From Cognatishimia sp. WU-CL00825 (lineage in GTDB: Bacteria > Pseudomonadota > Alphaproteobacteria > Rhodobacterales > Rhodobacteraceae), in the NCBI RefSeq assembly GCF_040364665.1, contig NZ_BAABWX010000001.1, positions 2,046,001 through 2,110,000 of the forward strand: 64,000 nucleotides of DNA. Reading direction: 5' to 3'. Below are positions 8,220-17,609 of this stretch, piece after piece (the first letter of the stretch is position 1; each line of letters begins with the position of its first letter). The notes under the pieces were generated by a model. That model ran no database searches and had not been told where the DNA came from. It saw nothing but the letters and a program-made list of their open reading frames with translations. A program made the position numbers and the translations under genes.

Positions 8220-8951
8220 TCAGGCGTCCTTCTTGCCGCGCAGGGCTTTGATAACAATGGGCAATGCGGCCAAAACACAAAGGCCAAGAATGGGGAACAA
8301 TATTTGCGGCTCAAAGATGATGCCCAAATTCGGGGTCTCACCGCGTTCAAATACCTCACCTAGACCCGCACCGACAGAGGTATAAACCACCCCTCCTGGG
8401 ATGATTCCCAAAAAAGTAGAAATTGCAAAGCGGCTCAGCGGAACCCCCACCAAAGCGGGCACCAGATTGGCCACAAAGAACGGCACAGCAGGCACCAAAC
8501 GGATCAAAAACAACATCGACCATTGGTTCTCGTCGATACCATCTTTGATTTTCTTCACTGCCCCCTCGGACCCTTCCATTTTGGAAGCCAAGCGATCACC
8601 CAGCCCCCAGCGAGCTGCCATAAAGATAAGCACCGCCCCGACTGAGGCCGCCGAAACGTTAAAGAGCGCACCGGGGAATGTGGCGAACAAAAAACCACCA
8701 GTCAGCGTGGCGATGGTGGCACCGGGCAATGAAAACGCCACGATAATAATATAAGCCAATACAAACAGGCCGACCGTCAGACCATAGTTCGCATCCCGAA
8801 ACGCCAACAAGGCTTCACGATTGTCGCGCAGGGTCTCAAAGCTTAGGTAATCCCGCAGGGTAAAGGCTCCAATCGCAGCAACTGCAAGTATCGCAATCAA
8901 CGGCAGGCGTTTGGCCAATCCACTCTTGGGTACGTCGGTCATGTCACTCAT
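8220..8951 (-). CDS. TVP38/TMEM64 family membrane protein
   Basis: An integral membrane protein of the DedA-related VTT (SNARE-associated) family with about five or six hydrophobic segments. It has the family core FSLPGATIATLTGGFLF and a conserved RLVPAVPFFVANLVPALVG segment. Bacterial members are implicated in lipid scrambling or membrane homeostasis. I start at ATG 8951 (MSDMTDVPKS); an in-frame ATG at 8984 would add eleven residues, but the GGAGG nearby lies inside that extension. It is followed after 2 bases by the flavin oxidoreductase, so the two form an operon. Confidence 0.83.
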   Translation of the reverse strand: MSDMTDVPKSGLAKRLPLIAILAVAAIGAFTLRDYLSFETLRDNREALLAFRDANYGLTVGLFVLAYIIIVAFSLPGATIATLTGGFLFATFPGALFNVSAASVGAVLIFMAARWGLGDRLASKMEGSEGAVKKIKDGIDENQWSMLFLIRLVPAVPFFVANLVPALVGVPLSRFAISTFLGIIPGGVVYTSVGAGLGEVFERGETPNLGIIFEPQILFPILGLCVLAALPIVIKALRGKKDA

Positions 8952-9134
8952 CTTTTTTCTTTCGCTTATACTGGTTTCCTCCAAGATGCGGATCAGAGCA
9001 ACCCAACGGTAGCCTCCTCACGGGCCCTTGATAAAGATCACGGCTTCTGTGATCAGAACGGCAGGTTTTGACATGAACTGAAACATTTCACTGGCATATT
9101 TTTGGTTTTTTGTTGCAAAAGGCATTTAGGGTGT

Positions 9135-9163
9135 TTGACTTATTTGAATGCGGCTCCTATAGA
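9135..9163 (+). promoter_or_regulatory. Sigma-70 promoter of rpmH-rnpA-yidD
   Basis: TTGACT (9135-9140) and TATAGA (9158-9163) are separated by exactly 17 bases, about 70 bases before the rpmH start. This is a near-consensus housekeeping promoter, as expected for a ribosomal-protein gene. Confidence 0.7.
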
Positions 9164-9234
9164 CCAGTCTTCGAATAGAAAGCGCACCGGCATGAGTCGC
9201 GGTACGCAGCTCACACAAGTACGGAGACGGAGCG

Positions 9235-9369
9235 ATGAAACGCACCTACCAACCCTCGAACCTGGTTCGCAAACGCCGTCACGGCTTCCGTTCGCGCATG
9301 GCGACAAAAGCTGGCCGCAAGATCATCAACGCACGTCGTGCGCAAGGCCGCAAGTCGCTGAGCGCATAA
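9235..9369 (+). CDS. rpmH: 50S ribosomal protein L34
   Basis: The frame starting at the ATG after a GGAG-containing leader encodes 44 residues, [20 protein letters not shown] at the N-terminus and ending GRKSLSA. That is the full length and sequence of bacterial L34, a strongly basic protein of the large subunit. It opens the conserved block rpmH-rnpA-yidD and has a strong promoter just upstream. Confidence 0.97.
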   Translation: MKRTYQPSNLVRKRRHGFRSRMATKAGRKIINARRAQGRKSLSA

Positions 9370-9414
9370 GCCTCAGCTTGACTGCGTATTAATATGAAGC
9401 CGCCGGAGGCCCCC

Positions 9415-9813
9415 ATGGATGGTAACACCAACCAGCGGGAATTGGCTCCGGCGGCTTTGCCGTGTCTTCAGGTTATCAAAGTGCGCAAGGACTTTCTGGC
9501 CGCCTCACGTGCCCGCAGACAGGGCACCAAAGGCATGATGGTCCAGGCTCGCAAACGACAAGACACAGAATCCACGCAAGCAGATGTCATACGCGTGGGC
9601 TTTACCTGTTCCAAAAAAGTCGGCAACGCCGTGGCCAGAAACCGCGCCAAACGCCGGTTGCGCGAAGCAGCAAGACTGGTGCTGCCTGATCACGGGCAGC
9701 CGGGATTTGACTATGTCCTGATTGGCCGTGCAGACGCCACAGCCCAGCGCCCCTTTGAAGATCTCAAGCGTGATCTTATGTATGCTCTAAGAAAGTTACA
9801 CGAGTCGCGCTGA
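9415..9813 (+). CDS. rnpA: Ribonuclease P protein component
   Basis: The 132-residue basic protein carries the RNase P signature [20 protein letters not shown] with the RNR box that contacts P RNA. It helps the catalytic RNA cleave 5' leaders from pre-tRNAs. ATG 9415 is preferred over an in-frame ATG at 9394 because a CCGGAGG ribosome binding site lies 5 bases before it. The stop overlaps the yidD start (TGATG). Confidence 0.95.
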   Translation: MDGNTNQRELAPAALPCLQVIKVRKDFLAASRARRQGTKGMMVQARKRQDTESTQADVIRVGFTCSKKVGNAVARNRAKRRLREAARLVLPDHGQPGFDYVLIGRADATAQRPFEDLKRDLMYALRKLHESR

Positions 9814-10073
9814 TGTCCCCGCTTGCCCATATCGTTGCTTTGCCTATTCGAGCCTATCGGCTGATTTTCAGCCCATGGGTGGGCTTTAACTGTCGCTACC
9901 AGCCCACCTGTTCCGCCTATGCGCTTGAAGCCCTTGAAAAACATGGCCCGATACGCGGCACATATCTAACCATTCGCCGGCTGGGTCGCTGTCACCCCAT
10001 GGGCGGCGACGGATATGATCCTGTGCCTGAATCCAGAAATAAAACTCAAAGTGATACTTCCGCAACAGATTAA
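9813..10073 (+). CDS. yidD: Membrane protein insertion efficiency factor YidD
   Basis: An 86-residue protein with the family pattern [23 protein letters not shown] split across residues 13-34, followed by [12 protein letters not shown] and the [15 protein letters not shown] segment with its conserved Cys, Pro and Gly residues. It is membrane-associated through an amphipathic N-terminal helix and assists YidC-dependent insertion. It is coupled to rnpA by a TGATG overlap; yidC itself is 3.4 kb downstream. Confidence 0.95.
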   Translation: MSPLAHIVALPIRAYRLIFSPWVGFNCRYQPTCSAYALEALEKHGPIRGTYLTIRRLGRCHPMGGDGYDPVPESRNKTQSDTSATD

Positions 10074-10155
10074 TGCGGTAAGGATTTCCCGACTTGGCGA
10101 AGCGTCTGATCCTGCTAGGTTGCCCGCGGTCCACAATAGCAACAGGAGGCTTACC

Positions 10156-10233
10156 ATGACATATTTTGATCGCGATGCAGGCCTTTGGTTCGCGGGCAAC
10201 CGATTTTTCGGCTTTGCACTAACCCGCCGCTAA
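10156..10233 (+). CDS. Candidate 25-residue small protein
   Basis: An ATG preceded at ideal spacing by a perfect AGGAGG opens a 25-codon frame. Its product contains DRDAGLWFAGNRFFGFA and ends in basic TRR. It lies 80 bases after yidD. The amphipathic, Trp/Phe-rich sequence would suit membrane binding. Nothing beyond the strong ribosome binding site and the location supports it, so it is a candidate microprotein. Confidence 0.4.
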   Translation: MTYFDRDAGLWFAGNRFFGFALTRR

Positions 10234-10391
10234 GCTTGGGCACATATTGATCTGTTAGTGTGATCCGACAGACCAACACCACCTTTTCCATTATTTAGAT
10301 CTGATTTGTGAGCGGCACAAAACCGTCCTCAATTTGCATCTCTATCTCATTTCAAAACAGGAATCCGACCGCGTTTGCGGCGGAGAAAATC

Positions 10392-10622
10392 ATGACACGT
10401 ACAGACGCCACACCCAGCCTTTCTGACCTAAACTTGGAAGTCAGCACTCTGATTGCAAAATTTGGCCGGTGGAAAGCCTTTCTTGCCGTTGTCCAGCACT
10501 TGCTAAAACCCAAAGGCCAGCCGCCTGATGCGGTCAATGCGTTGAACACCCATCTGCGTAAGGATATCGGCCTGCCGCCAGAGCCACCGACGCGCCTTCG
10601 CTGGATGCCACCCAAATACTAA
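10392..10622 (+). CDS. Small DUF1127-like protein
   Basis: A 76-residue protein begun at ATG 10392, which follows GGAG with good spacing; an upstream in-frame ATG at 10308 adds 28 residues that do not look conserved. The C-terminal [14 protein letters not shown] resembles the LxDRxLRDIGL core of DUF1127 proteins, small basic proteins linked in Rhodobacter to RNA binding. No function can be assigned. Confidence 0.65.
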   Translation: MTRTDATPSLSDLNLEVSTLIAKFGRWKAFLAVVQHLLKPKGQPPDAVNALNTHLRKDIGLPPEPPTRLRWMPPKY

Positions 10623-10729
10623 CAGCCATGCGGAGCACGCTATCGCCTGCCCTGCACTTCTTTGGCCGCACCCCCCAAAAACGCCCAGTTTTTCTTGCTC
10701 TTGAAAGCCGTTTTGCTTATGCGGCAATC

Positions 10730-11599
10730 ATGCTTGATGATCTTGATGACATTCACCCGCTATTTCACGGTGCCCCCTCTTCGGCCAGCTTCAAAAAGCT
10801 GCGCAAACGCATTGTGCGCCAAACCCGCGAGGCGATCGAACAATACGGTATGATCGAACGCGGCACCCGCTGGTTGGTCTGCCTGTCAGGCGGCAAAGAC
10901 AGCTATACGCTGCTTGCGGTTCTGCACGAATTAAAGTGGCGCGGATTGCTGCCCGTGGATCTTTTGGCCTGCAACCTTGACCAGGGCCAGCCGAATTTCC
11001 CAGCAACCGTCTTACCTGAATTTCTAAAGCGCATGGGCGTTGAGCATCGGGTAGAATATCAAGACACCTATTCGATTGTGAAAGACAAAGTCCCTGCAGG
11101 ACGCACCTACTGCGCGCTGTGCTCGCGTCTGCGCCGTGGCAACCTTTATCGCATTGCCCGCGAAGAAGGCTGCTCTGCCGTGGTTCTGGGCCACCACCGC
11201 GACGACATTCTAGAAACCTTCTTTATGAACCTGTTCCATGGCGGGCGTCTGGCCACCATGCCACCAAAGCTGTTGAACGAAGAAGGCGACGTCTTTGTCT
11301 ATCGTCCTCTGGCGCATGTGGCCGAAGTGGATTGTGAAAAATTCGCCAAGGCCATGAACTACCCGATTATTCCCTGTGATCTATGTGGCAGCCAAGACGG
11401 TTTGCAGCGCCAGCAGGTCAAACAAATTCTGGACCAATGGGAAACCAACAGTCCGGGTCGGCGCAACGTGATGTTTCGTGCCTTGATGAATGCGCGGCCC
11501 TCACACCTCCTAGATCCCAAACTCTTTGATTTTGCAGGGCTTTCCCGAGAGTCTCTAAAAGTCGACGCAGATTCTGACGACATTCCCCAGCTGCGTTAA
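10730..11599 (+). CDS. ttcA: tRNA 2-thiocytidine(32) synthetase TtcA
   Basis: A 289-residue PP-loop ATPase that thiolates C32 of certain tRNAs. The ATP pyrophosphatase loop SGGKDS is at 53-58. Two Cys from CALC near 131 and one from the later CDLCG are the usual ligands of its iron-sulfur cluster. GHHRDD and FHGG are also family hallmarks. I start at ATG 10730 ([12 protein letters not shown]), where homology to TtcA begins; the open frame extends back to 10628 without support. Confidence 0.93.
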   Translation: MLDDLDDIHPLFHGAPSSASFKKLRKRIVRQTREAIEQYGMIERGTRWLVCLSGGKDSYTLLAVLHELKWRGLLPVDLLACNLDQGQPNFPATVLPEFLKRMGVEHRVEYQDTYSIVKDKVPAGRTYCALCSRLRRGNLYRIAREEGCSAVVLGHHRDDILETFFMNLFHGGRLATMPPKLLNEEGDVFVYRPLAHVAEVDCEKFAKAMNYPIIPCDLCGSQDGLQRQQVKQILDQWETNSPGRRNVMFRALMNARPSHLLDPKLFDFAGLSRESLKVDADSDDIPQLR

Positions 11600-11663
11600 T
11601 CGCAGACTTATTTTGATGCTCTAGCGTTCCGGTGATGGTGGTATGCCACAACAGGAACACAAC

Positions 11664-13211
11664 ATGAAGCAACCGTATAAAACGGGCCAATCGCTGGGTC
11701 ACTCTGTTTTAAACTGGGCCACCCATCCAACCCTAATTGGGCTTGGTATCAGTCTTTCGTGCTTGGTCGCCTATTGGGCTGGCGGAGAACAAAGCCTGCT
11801 GTTTGCCGCGATCTTTTTGCTGCTGCTGGGGTTTCACTTTGTTGCCAGATATCTGCCAAAACAGGCAGAAAACCCAAATATCGATCGTCTGACAGGACTG
11901 CAATCGATCAGCTATGTAAGGGACGTTGCGCAAAACTGGCTTAAACAATTCGAAGTCTCACAACGCAAAACCGCTTGTTTTGTGCTCAGCATCGACTCGT
12001 TTGACGACGTGGTTACCCAATATGGCGAAGCTGCGGCGCAACAAATTCAACAAACCGTGGCTGCCCGCATCTCACGTGGCCTGCGCGACGAAGATCTGTT
12101 TGCCCGTTCTGGTGACGGTGACTTTCTGTTGTTGCTGACGCCGGTCCGCCATCTGGATCTGGAAATTTGCGTACAACTGGCCACGCGCTTAAAATCCGCC
12201 ATCGAAACCGCCATTCCAGTAGAGGCGACAACTGTTGACGTCACAGCTGGCATCGGATTTTGCCGCAGCGACCAAATTTTAAGTCGGTATTTTTCTGATC
12301 TCGAAGATGCAACCCGCATGGCATTGCGTGAAGCCCGCAAAAATGGTGCCTCATCCATGCGCGCCTATTCCGAAAAAATGCGCCGCAGAAACGAAAGCCA
12401 CAAACAGCTTTGCCAAGACGCCGCACGGGCGCTGCAATTGGGTGAAATCCGCGCGTGGTTTCAGCCTCAAATTTCTACAGACACGGGAAAAATCACCGGC
12501 TTTGAATCACTTGCCCGCTGGGAACATCCCCAAAAGGGCATCGTCGCCCCCGGAGAGTTTCTCGACACGCTTGCGGAAACAGGCCAATTGGAAAAACTCG
12601 CGGACTTTATGCTCAAAAGCGCGTTGCAAGCCCAAAGCCAATGGCAAAGCCAAGGGTTTGAAGTGCCACACGTGGGGGTGAATTTCTCTGGCGATGAACT
12701 GCGCAATCCAAATTTGGTTGATAAAATCCATTGGGAATTGGACCGCTACAAGCTTTCGCCTGATCGCGTCGCCATCGAAGTGCTAGAAACCGTGATCGCC
12801 GGTCCATCTGAAGGTGCCGTTTCAAAAAATGTAAACGGTCTAGCCAAGCTGGGCTGCTACATCGATCTTGATGATTTCGGCACCGGAAATGCCTCGATAA
12901 ATTCAATCCGGCGTTTCTCTGTGTCGCGCCTCAAGATTGACCGCTCATTTGTCATGCATGTCGACAGTGACCCCGAACAGCAACGTCTGGTGGCGACCAT
13001 TGTCACAATGGCCGAAAGACTGGGTTTGGAAACCCTCGCCGAGGGGGTCGAGACCGCAGGCGAGCACAACATGCTGGCACAATTGGGCTGCAATCACGTG
13101 CAGGGCTTCGGCATTGCCCGCCCAATGCCCTTTGAACAGACGATTCCTTGGATGACCGACCATATCGCGGCATTGCAACAGACCCCGCAAATCGGCAAAC
13201 AACTGCGGTGA
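11664..13211 (+). CDS. GGDEF-EAL protein with degenerate cyclase domain (probable c-di-GMP phosphodiesterase)
   Basis: A 515-residue protein with two N-terminal membrane helices (about 25-45 and 50-65). The GGDEF domain has SGDGDF in place of GGDEF, so diguanylate cyclase activity is unlikely. The EAL domain keeps its catalytic set: FESLARW (ExL), GVNFSG, EVLE, DDFGTG, LKIDRSFV and AEGVET. It should hydrolyse c-di-GMP, perhaps with GTP binding at the degenerate GGDEF as an activator. ATG 11664 follows an AGGA box; an ATG seven codons earlier lacks one. Confidence 0.88.
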   Translation: MKQPYKTGQSLGHSVLNWATHPTLIGLGISLSCLVAYWAGGEQSLLFAAIFLLLLGFHFVARYLPKQAENPNIDRLTGLQSISYVRDVAQNWLKQFEVSQRKTACFVLSIDSFDDVVTQYGEAAAQQIQQTVAARISRGLRDEDLFARSGDGDFLLLLTPVRHLDLEICVQLATRLKSAIETAIPVEATTVDVTAGIGFCRSDQILSRYFSDLEDATRMALREARKNGASSMRAYSEKMRRRNESHKQLCQDAARALQLGEIRAWFQPQISTDTGKITGFESLARWEHPQKGIVAPGEFLDTLAETGQLEKLADFMLKSALQAQSQWQSQGFEVPHVGVNFSGDELRNPNLVDKIHWELDRYKLSPDRVAIEVLETVIAGPSEGAVSKNVNGLAKLGCYIDLDDFGTGNASINSIRRFSVSRLKIDRSFVMHVDSDPEQQRLVATIVTMAERLGLETLAEGVETAGEHNMLAQLGCNHVQGFGIARPMPFEQTIPWMTDHIAALQQTPQIGKQLR

Positions 13212-13418
13212 AACACGGATAATTCCCCAACAATTTGGCCCTTAGCCCCTCTGCAAAAGGATTCCACTTGACCTTTTGTCCCTACCTCTGTTGAACCAGC
13301 CTGAACCAAAGTGTGCGCGCGCGATGATCTTGGCGCAGCCGCTTATACTGGAAAAGGTCAGGAACGCTTGCTTTGGCACCATACCAAAGGCGTTTAAACA
13401 GACAGGTGGCCCATCGTA

Positions 13419-15221
13419 ATGGACAACAATAACAAGAACCTCATTCTTGCAACCGCGCTTAGCTTTGCTGTGATCCTCGTTTGGTTCCTTCTGTTCCCTC
13501 CTCCGGAGCAGCCAACCAACACAGCGGTCAACGAAATGGAAGCCACGCAGCCATTGACCGCACCGGTAGCGGCACAAGCGACTGGCGCTGCGACTGTTGA
13601 AACAGCCGTAACCGACGAAACTGTTGATGCGCCGCGGGTTTCCATCGAAACCGCTCGCCTCAGTGGCTCGATTTCTTTGCAAGGTGGCCGGATCGACGAT
13701 CTGTCGCTGAAAGACTATCGAGAAACTTTGGACGACGATTCTGAAATCGTTCACTTCTTCAAACCGCGCAACACGCCCGGCAGCTATTATGCGCTTTATG
13801 GCTGGGCACCAGGTGCCGGGCTGACACTGGATACCGTGCCAGGGGCCAATACCATCTGGTCGGTGGAAAAAGGTGCTACTCTCACCGAAGATGCTCCCGT
13901 CCTTTTGTCTTGGGACAATGGCAACGGCTTGACCTTCCGTCGTGAAATCTCGGTGGATGAAAACTTCTTATTTTCCGTCAAGCAATCTGTAGAAAACACT
14001 GCAGCCGGCACCGTTTCGCTTGCGCCTTATGGCGTTTTGGCTCGCCACGGTGAACCCCAAGACCTCAAGAACTTTTTCATCTTGCACGAAGGTTTGGTGT
14101 CGATGTCCGACGGCGAGCTGAACGAGCTTGATTATGACGGCATGACCGATTTCGAGTTCAATCAGAACGAAGGTGCCAAAGCCGAGGCCACGCAGGTTTC
14201 TGAAAACGGCTGGATCGGCTTTACCGATCACTATTGGATGGCAACATTGATCCCGTCCCAAACCAGCGCGTTCAAATCAGTTGCCAAATACGATGACCGC
14301 CGCGACATCTATCAGACCGAAGCGGTGATGCCGACAGAAACACTGGCCCCCGGCCAGTCCGTGACCGTTGAAAGCCAGTTGTTTGCCGGTGCCAAAGAAT
14401 GGGCAACCATTCGTGGCTATCAAAACGAAGGCGGCGTCAAAGGCTTTTTGGACAGCATCGACTGGGGTTGGTTCTTCTTCCTGACCAAGCCAATGTTTGC
14501 TCTGCTTCACTGGCTAAACAGTGTCATCGGCAATATGGGATGGTCGATCATCGCGTTGACCGTGATCATCAAGGTAATCGTCTTCCCCTTGGCTTATAAA
14601 TCTTATGCCTCGATGGCAAAGATGAAAGAGCTTCAGCCTCAGATGGAGAAGCTGAAAGAAAAAGCCGGTGATGACCGCCAGAAGATGCAGCAAGATATGA
14701 TGGCGCTGTATAAGTCGGAAAAGGTAAACCCAGCCTCTGGCTGTTTGCCACTGCTTATTCAAATCCCGATCTTCTTCTCGCTCTACAAAGTGATCTTTGT
14801 CACCTTGGAACTGCGCCACGCACCTTGGATCGGCTGGCTGAAAGACCTTTCCGCGCCTGATCCAACTTCGATCATCAACCTCTTTGGCCTGCTGCCATTT
14901 GCGGTGCCTGAACTTGGATTCTTCGAAATCCTCAGCCTTGGTGTTCTGCCAATCTTGCTGGGCGTTTCAATGTGGCTGCAGCAAAAGTTGAACCCGGCCC
15001 CAACCGATGCGACACAGGCGATGATCTTTGCCTGGATGCCATGGGTGTTCATGTTCATGCTGGGCAGCTTTGCCAGTGGTCTGGTCATCTACTGGATTGC
15101 CAACAACACCATCACCTTTACACAGCAATATTTGATCATGCGCAGCCACGGGTTCAAACCCGATGTCTTTGGCAACATCAAAGGCAGCTTTAAGCGCAAG
15201 GCCAAGGCCGACGACAAATGA
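13419..15221 (+). CDS. yidC: Membrane protein insertase YidC
   Basis: The 600-residue Oxa1/Alb3-family insertase has an N-terminal membrane anchor (LATALSFAVILVWFLLF), the large periplasmic P1/P2 domain to about residue 370 and then the conserved five-helix core. The core shows GWSIIALTVIIKVIVFPL, the cytoplasmic coiled region around KMKELQPQMEKLK, and VNPASGCLPLLIQIPIFFSL. It inserts and folds inner-membrane proteins alone or with SecYEG. An AGGTGG site precedes the ATG. The stop overlaps the MOSC gene (ATGA). Confidence 0.97.
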   Translation: MDNNNKNLILATALSFAVILVWFLLFPPPEQPTNTAVNEMEATQPLTAPVAAQATGAATVETAVTDETVDAPRVSIETARLSGSISLQGGRIDDLSLKDYRETLDDDSEIVHFFKPRNTPGSYYALYGWAPGAGLTLDTVPGANTIWSVEKGATLTEDAPVLLSWDNGNGLTFRREISVDENFLFSVKQSVENTAAGTVSLAPYGVLARHGEPQDLKNFFILHEGLVSMSDGELNELDYDGMTDFEFNQNEGAKAEATQVSENGWIGFTDHYWMATLIPSQTSAFKSVAKYDDRRDIYQTEAVMPTETLAPGQSVTVESQLFAGAKEWATIRGYQNEGGVKGFLDSIDWGWFFFLTKPMFALLHWLNSVIGNMGWSIIALTVIIKVIVFPLAYKSYASMAKMKELQPQMEKLKEKAGDDRQKMQQDMMALYKSEKVNPASGCLPLLIQIPIFFSLYKVIFVTLELRHAPWIGWLKDLSAPDPTSIINLFGLLPFAVPELGFFEILSLGVLPILLGVSMWLQQKLNPAPTDATQAMIFAWMPWVFMFMLGSFASGLVIYWIANNTITFTQQYLIMRSHGFKPDVFGNIKGSFKRKAKADDK

Positions 15222-15964
15222 ACGTAGCTGTTGCGGCCCTTTGGCGCCATCCCATCAAAGCACATGGCCGGGAGGCCTTGCAGCGCGTCGCGTTGCAAGC
15301 CGGCAAATGCATGCCATGGGACCGCCATTGGGCCGTGACACACGACGCCACCAGGGCTGATGGCTCTGAATGGGCCAGATGTATCAACTTCTCGCGCGGT
15401 GCCAGCTCACCGCGTTTGATGGCCATGACCGCCAAGCTCGACGAGGCCACGGGCCGGGTCACGCTTTCACATCCTGATCTTTGGGATCTGACCATCAACC
15501 CAGACACCGACGCTGCGAAATTTGTCAGCTGGGTGCGCCCGATCATGCCCGCTGATCGCCGCCAATCCACCGGCATCTTAAAAGTGCCGGGCGTGGGGCT
15601 TACAGATTCCAGTTTCCCATCCCTCAGCATCCTAAACCTTGCGACAAACGCCGCCGTTGGTGCCGCTTTGGACGCCGAGCTTTCGATGGACCGCTGGCGT
15701 GGCAACATCCACCTTGATGGCTTGCCCGCATGGGACGAATTTTCCTGGGTCGGGAAACACATCCGGATCGGCACTGCCGAATTCGAAGTACGAGAGCGGA
15801 TCGAACGTTGCACCGCAACAACCGTTGATCCGGACACCGGCGAACGCGATTACGATACGCTGACCGCTCTGAAATCAAATTGGGGTCACAAAGATTTTGG
15901 TGTCAAAGCCATTGTGACCAAAGCTGGCGACATCGCTGCTGGCGATCACGTCGAGGTTCTATAA
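15218..15964 (+). CDS. MOSC domain-containing protein
   Basis: A 248-residue protein with the beta-barrel MOSC fold found in molybdenum-cofactor sulfurases and mARC-type proteins. Visible are an N-terminal beta-barrel start (VAALWRHPIKAHG), MDRWRGNIHLDGLPAWDE and ERIERCTATTVDPDTGERD with the conserved Cys that would carry sulfur or contact Moco. It is translationally coupled to yidC upstream (ATGA) and to ysxC downstream (TAATG), an order usual in this family. The substrate is unknown. Confidence 0.88.
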   Translation: MNVAVAALWRHPIKAHGREALQRVALQAGKCMPWDRHWAVTHDATRADGSEWARCINFSRGASSPRLMAMTAKLDEATGRVTLSHPDLWDLTINPDTDAAKFVSWVRPIMPADRRQSTGILKVPGVGLTDSSFPSLSILNLATNAAVGAALDAELSMDRWRGNIHLDGLPAWDEFSWVGKHIRIGTAEFEVRERIERCTATTVDPDTGERDYDTLTALKSNWGHKDFGVKAIVTKAGDIAAGDHVEVL

Positions 15965-16617
15965 TGCAATTGCCCTTCCCTCTGGTCGAAGAACCAGATG
16001 CCATCAGCCTTGAAAAGGGCCGCAAGATGTTTGTCGGCAGCAATGCTGATTTTCTCAAAGGCGTGGTGGCCATGTCCGGCCTGCCTGGTGATGATCGCAT
16101 CGAGGTTTGCTTTGCCGGGCGTTCAAATGTTGGCAAATCCAGCCTGATCAACGCCCTGACGGGGCGCAAAGGTCTGGCGCGCGCCTCAAACACCCCAGGC
16201 CGCACCCAGGAAATCAACTATTTCACATTGGCAGACAGCCATTATCTGGTCGATTTACCGGGCTATGGCTTTGCCAATGCCCCCCTGCCTGTCATTGAAA
16301 AATGGCAAAAGTTGCTCAAGCAATATCTCTCAGGACGCGTATCCTTGCGCCGCGCTTTTGTACTGGTGGACAGCCGCCACGGCGTCAAAAAAGTCGACGA
16401 AGAAATCATGTCGCTTTTGGACAGCTCTGCCGTGACCTTCCAGGTGGTGATGACCAAGGCCGACAAAGTCAAAGACGTTGACCGCGAAAAGATCTTGGAA
16501 CAAGTGCGCACGGCCTTGTCAAAACATCCGGCCGCGTTCCCGGAAATCGTGCTGACGTCCAGCGAGAAAGGCTGGGGGCTGCCCACATTACGGGCGCTTA
16601 TTGCCAACCTGAAATAA
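15964..16617 (+). CDS. ysxC: Ribosome biogenesis GTP-binding protein YsxC/EngB
   Basis: A 217-residue TrmE-Era-EngA-EngB GTPase. The P loop is GRSNVGKS at about 52-59, the G2 region contains TPGRTQ, G3 is DLPGYG and G4 is TKADK. EngB acts late in 50S subunit assembly. ATG 15964 overlaps the MOSC stop; the open frame extends earlier, but that part is antisense to nothing and out of register with the family start. Confidence 0.95.
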   Translation: MQLPFPLVEEPDAISLEKGRKMFVGSNADFLKGVVAMSGLPGDDRIEVCFAGRSNVGKSSLINALTGRKGLARASNTPGRTQEINYFTLADSHYLVDLPGYGFANAPLPVIEKWQKLLKQYLSGRVSLRRAFVLVDSRHGVKKVDEEIMSLLDSSAVTFQVVMTKADKVKDVDREKILEQVRTALSKHPAAFPEIVLTSSEKGWGLPTLRALIANLK

Positions 16618-16707
16618 CCCCAACCCAGTCATTTGGGTCTGTAAAAACATCTACTCTTGGCCAATTGCCAGCGATTGGGTAACACAGACGGCCAGAGGGA
16701 CCAGGAC

Positions 16708-17574
16708 ATGAAGAAGCAAAACATGAATCGCGATTGGATCGCCACCGCCCGCACCCTGTCACAAGCTCTGCCCTATTTGCAGCGCTACACCGGGGCGATA
16801 GTTGTCGTAAAACTTGGCGGTCACGCCATGAGCAGTGACGACGCGATGGATGAATTTGCGCGTGATGTTGTTTTGATGCAGATGGTCGGCATCCACCCCG
16901 TTGTGGTGCATGGCGGCGGCCCAATGATCAACGCCATGTTGGACCGTCTTGAAATCAAATCAGATTTCGTCAACGGTAAACGGGTTACCGATGCCGCCAC
17001 CGTCGAAGTGGTTGAAATGGTTTTATCTGGCCGCGTCAACAAACGCATCGTTCAGGCCATCAACGCACAGGGTGGCAAGGCGGTTGGCCTGTCGGGCAAA
17101 GATGCCAATCTGATCACCTGTGATCAAACCAACCCTGATTTGGGCTTTGTCGGCACCCCCACCGAAATGGATCCAGAAATCCTGCATGACATGTTTGCCA
17201 AAAACACCATCCCAGTGATCGCGCCTTTGGGGGCGGGTCGCAATGGGGAAACCTTTAATATCAACGGCGATACAGCCGCCGGGGCCATTGCTTCGGCGCT
17301 GAATGCCGACCGCCTGTTGTTGCTGACCGATGTGCCGGGCGTCAAAGGTGAAAACGGCGACGTGATGACAGAGCTGAAGGCCCAGCAAATTCGCGACATG
17401 ATCGCATCCGGCGTGATTGCTGGCGGCATGATCCCAAAAACCGAAACCGCACTAAGCGCCATCGAAGGCGGCGTGCGCGCCGTGGTGATCTTGGATGGCC
17501 GGGCACCAAATGCCTGTTTGTTGGAATTGTTCACCGAACATGGCGCAGGGTCAATGATCCGCGACGACAGTTGA
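16708..17574 (+). CDS. argB: Acetylglutamate kinase
   Basis: A 288-residue amino-acid kinase that phosphorylates N-acetylglutamate, the second step of arginine synthesis. It shows [10 protein letters not shown] with the catalytic Lys, [23 protein letters not shown] and the MIPKTE segment. ATG 16708 follows GAGGG. Homology begins near MNRDW, five codons later, so either Met could serve. Confidence 0.95.
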   Translation: MKKQNMNRDWIATARTLSQALPYLQRYTGAIVVVKLGGHAMSSDDAMDEFARDVVLMQMVGIHPVVVHGGGPMINAMLDRLEIKSDFVNGKRVTDAATVEVVEMVLSGRVNKRIVQAINAQGGKAVGLSGKDANLITCDQTNPDLGFVGTPTEMDPEILHDMFAKNTIPVIAPLGAGRNGETFNINGDTAAGAIASALNADRLLLLTDVPGVKGENGDVMTELKAQQIRDMIASGVIAGGMIPKTETALSAIEGGVRAVVILDGRAPNACLLELFTEHGAGSMIRDDS

Positions 17575-17609
17575 TTTGACAGCCCCCCCTTGTGGGGTAC
17601 TCTGCGCTT

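Noticed and set aside
13242..13754. Minus-strand ORF of 170 codons at the yidC start
   Set aside because: It overlaps the yidC N-terminus antisense and has no recognisable family or ribosome binding site.
15190..15837. Minus-strand ORF of 215 codons opposite the MOSC gene
   Set aside because: Shadow of a conserved, translationally coupled gene on the plus strand.
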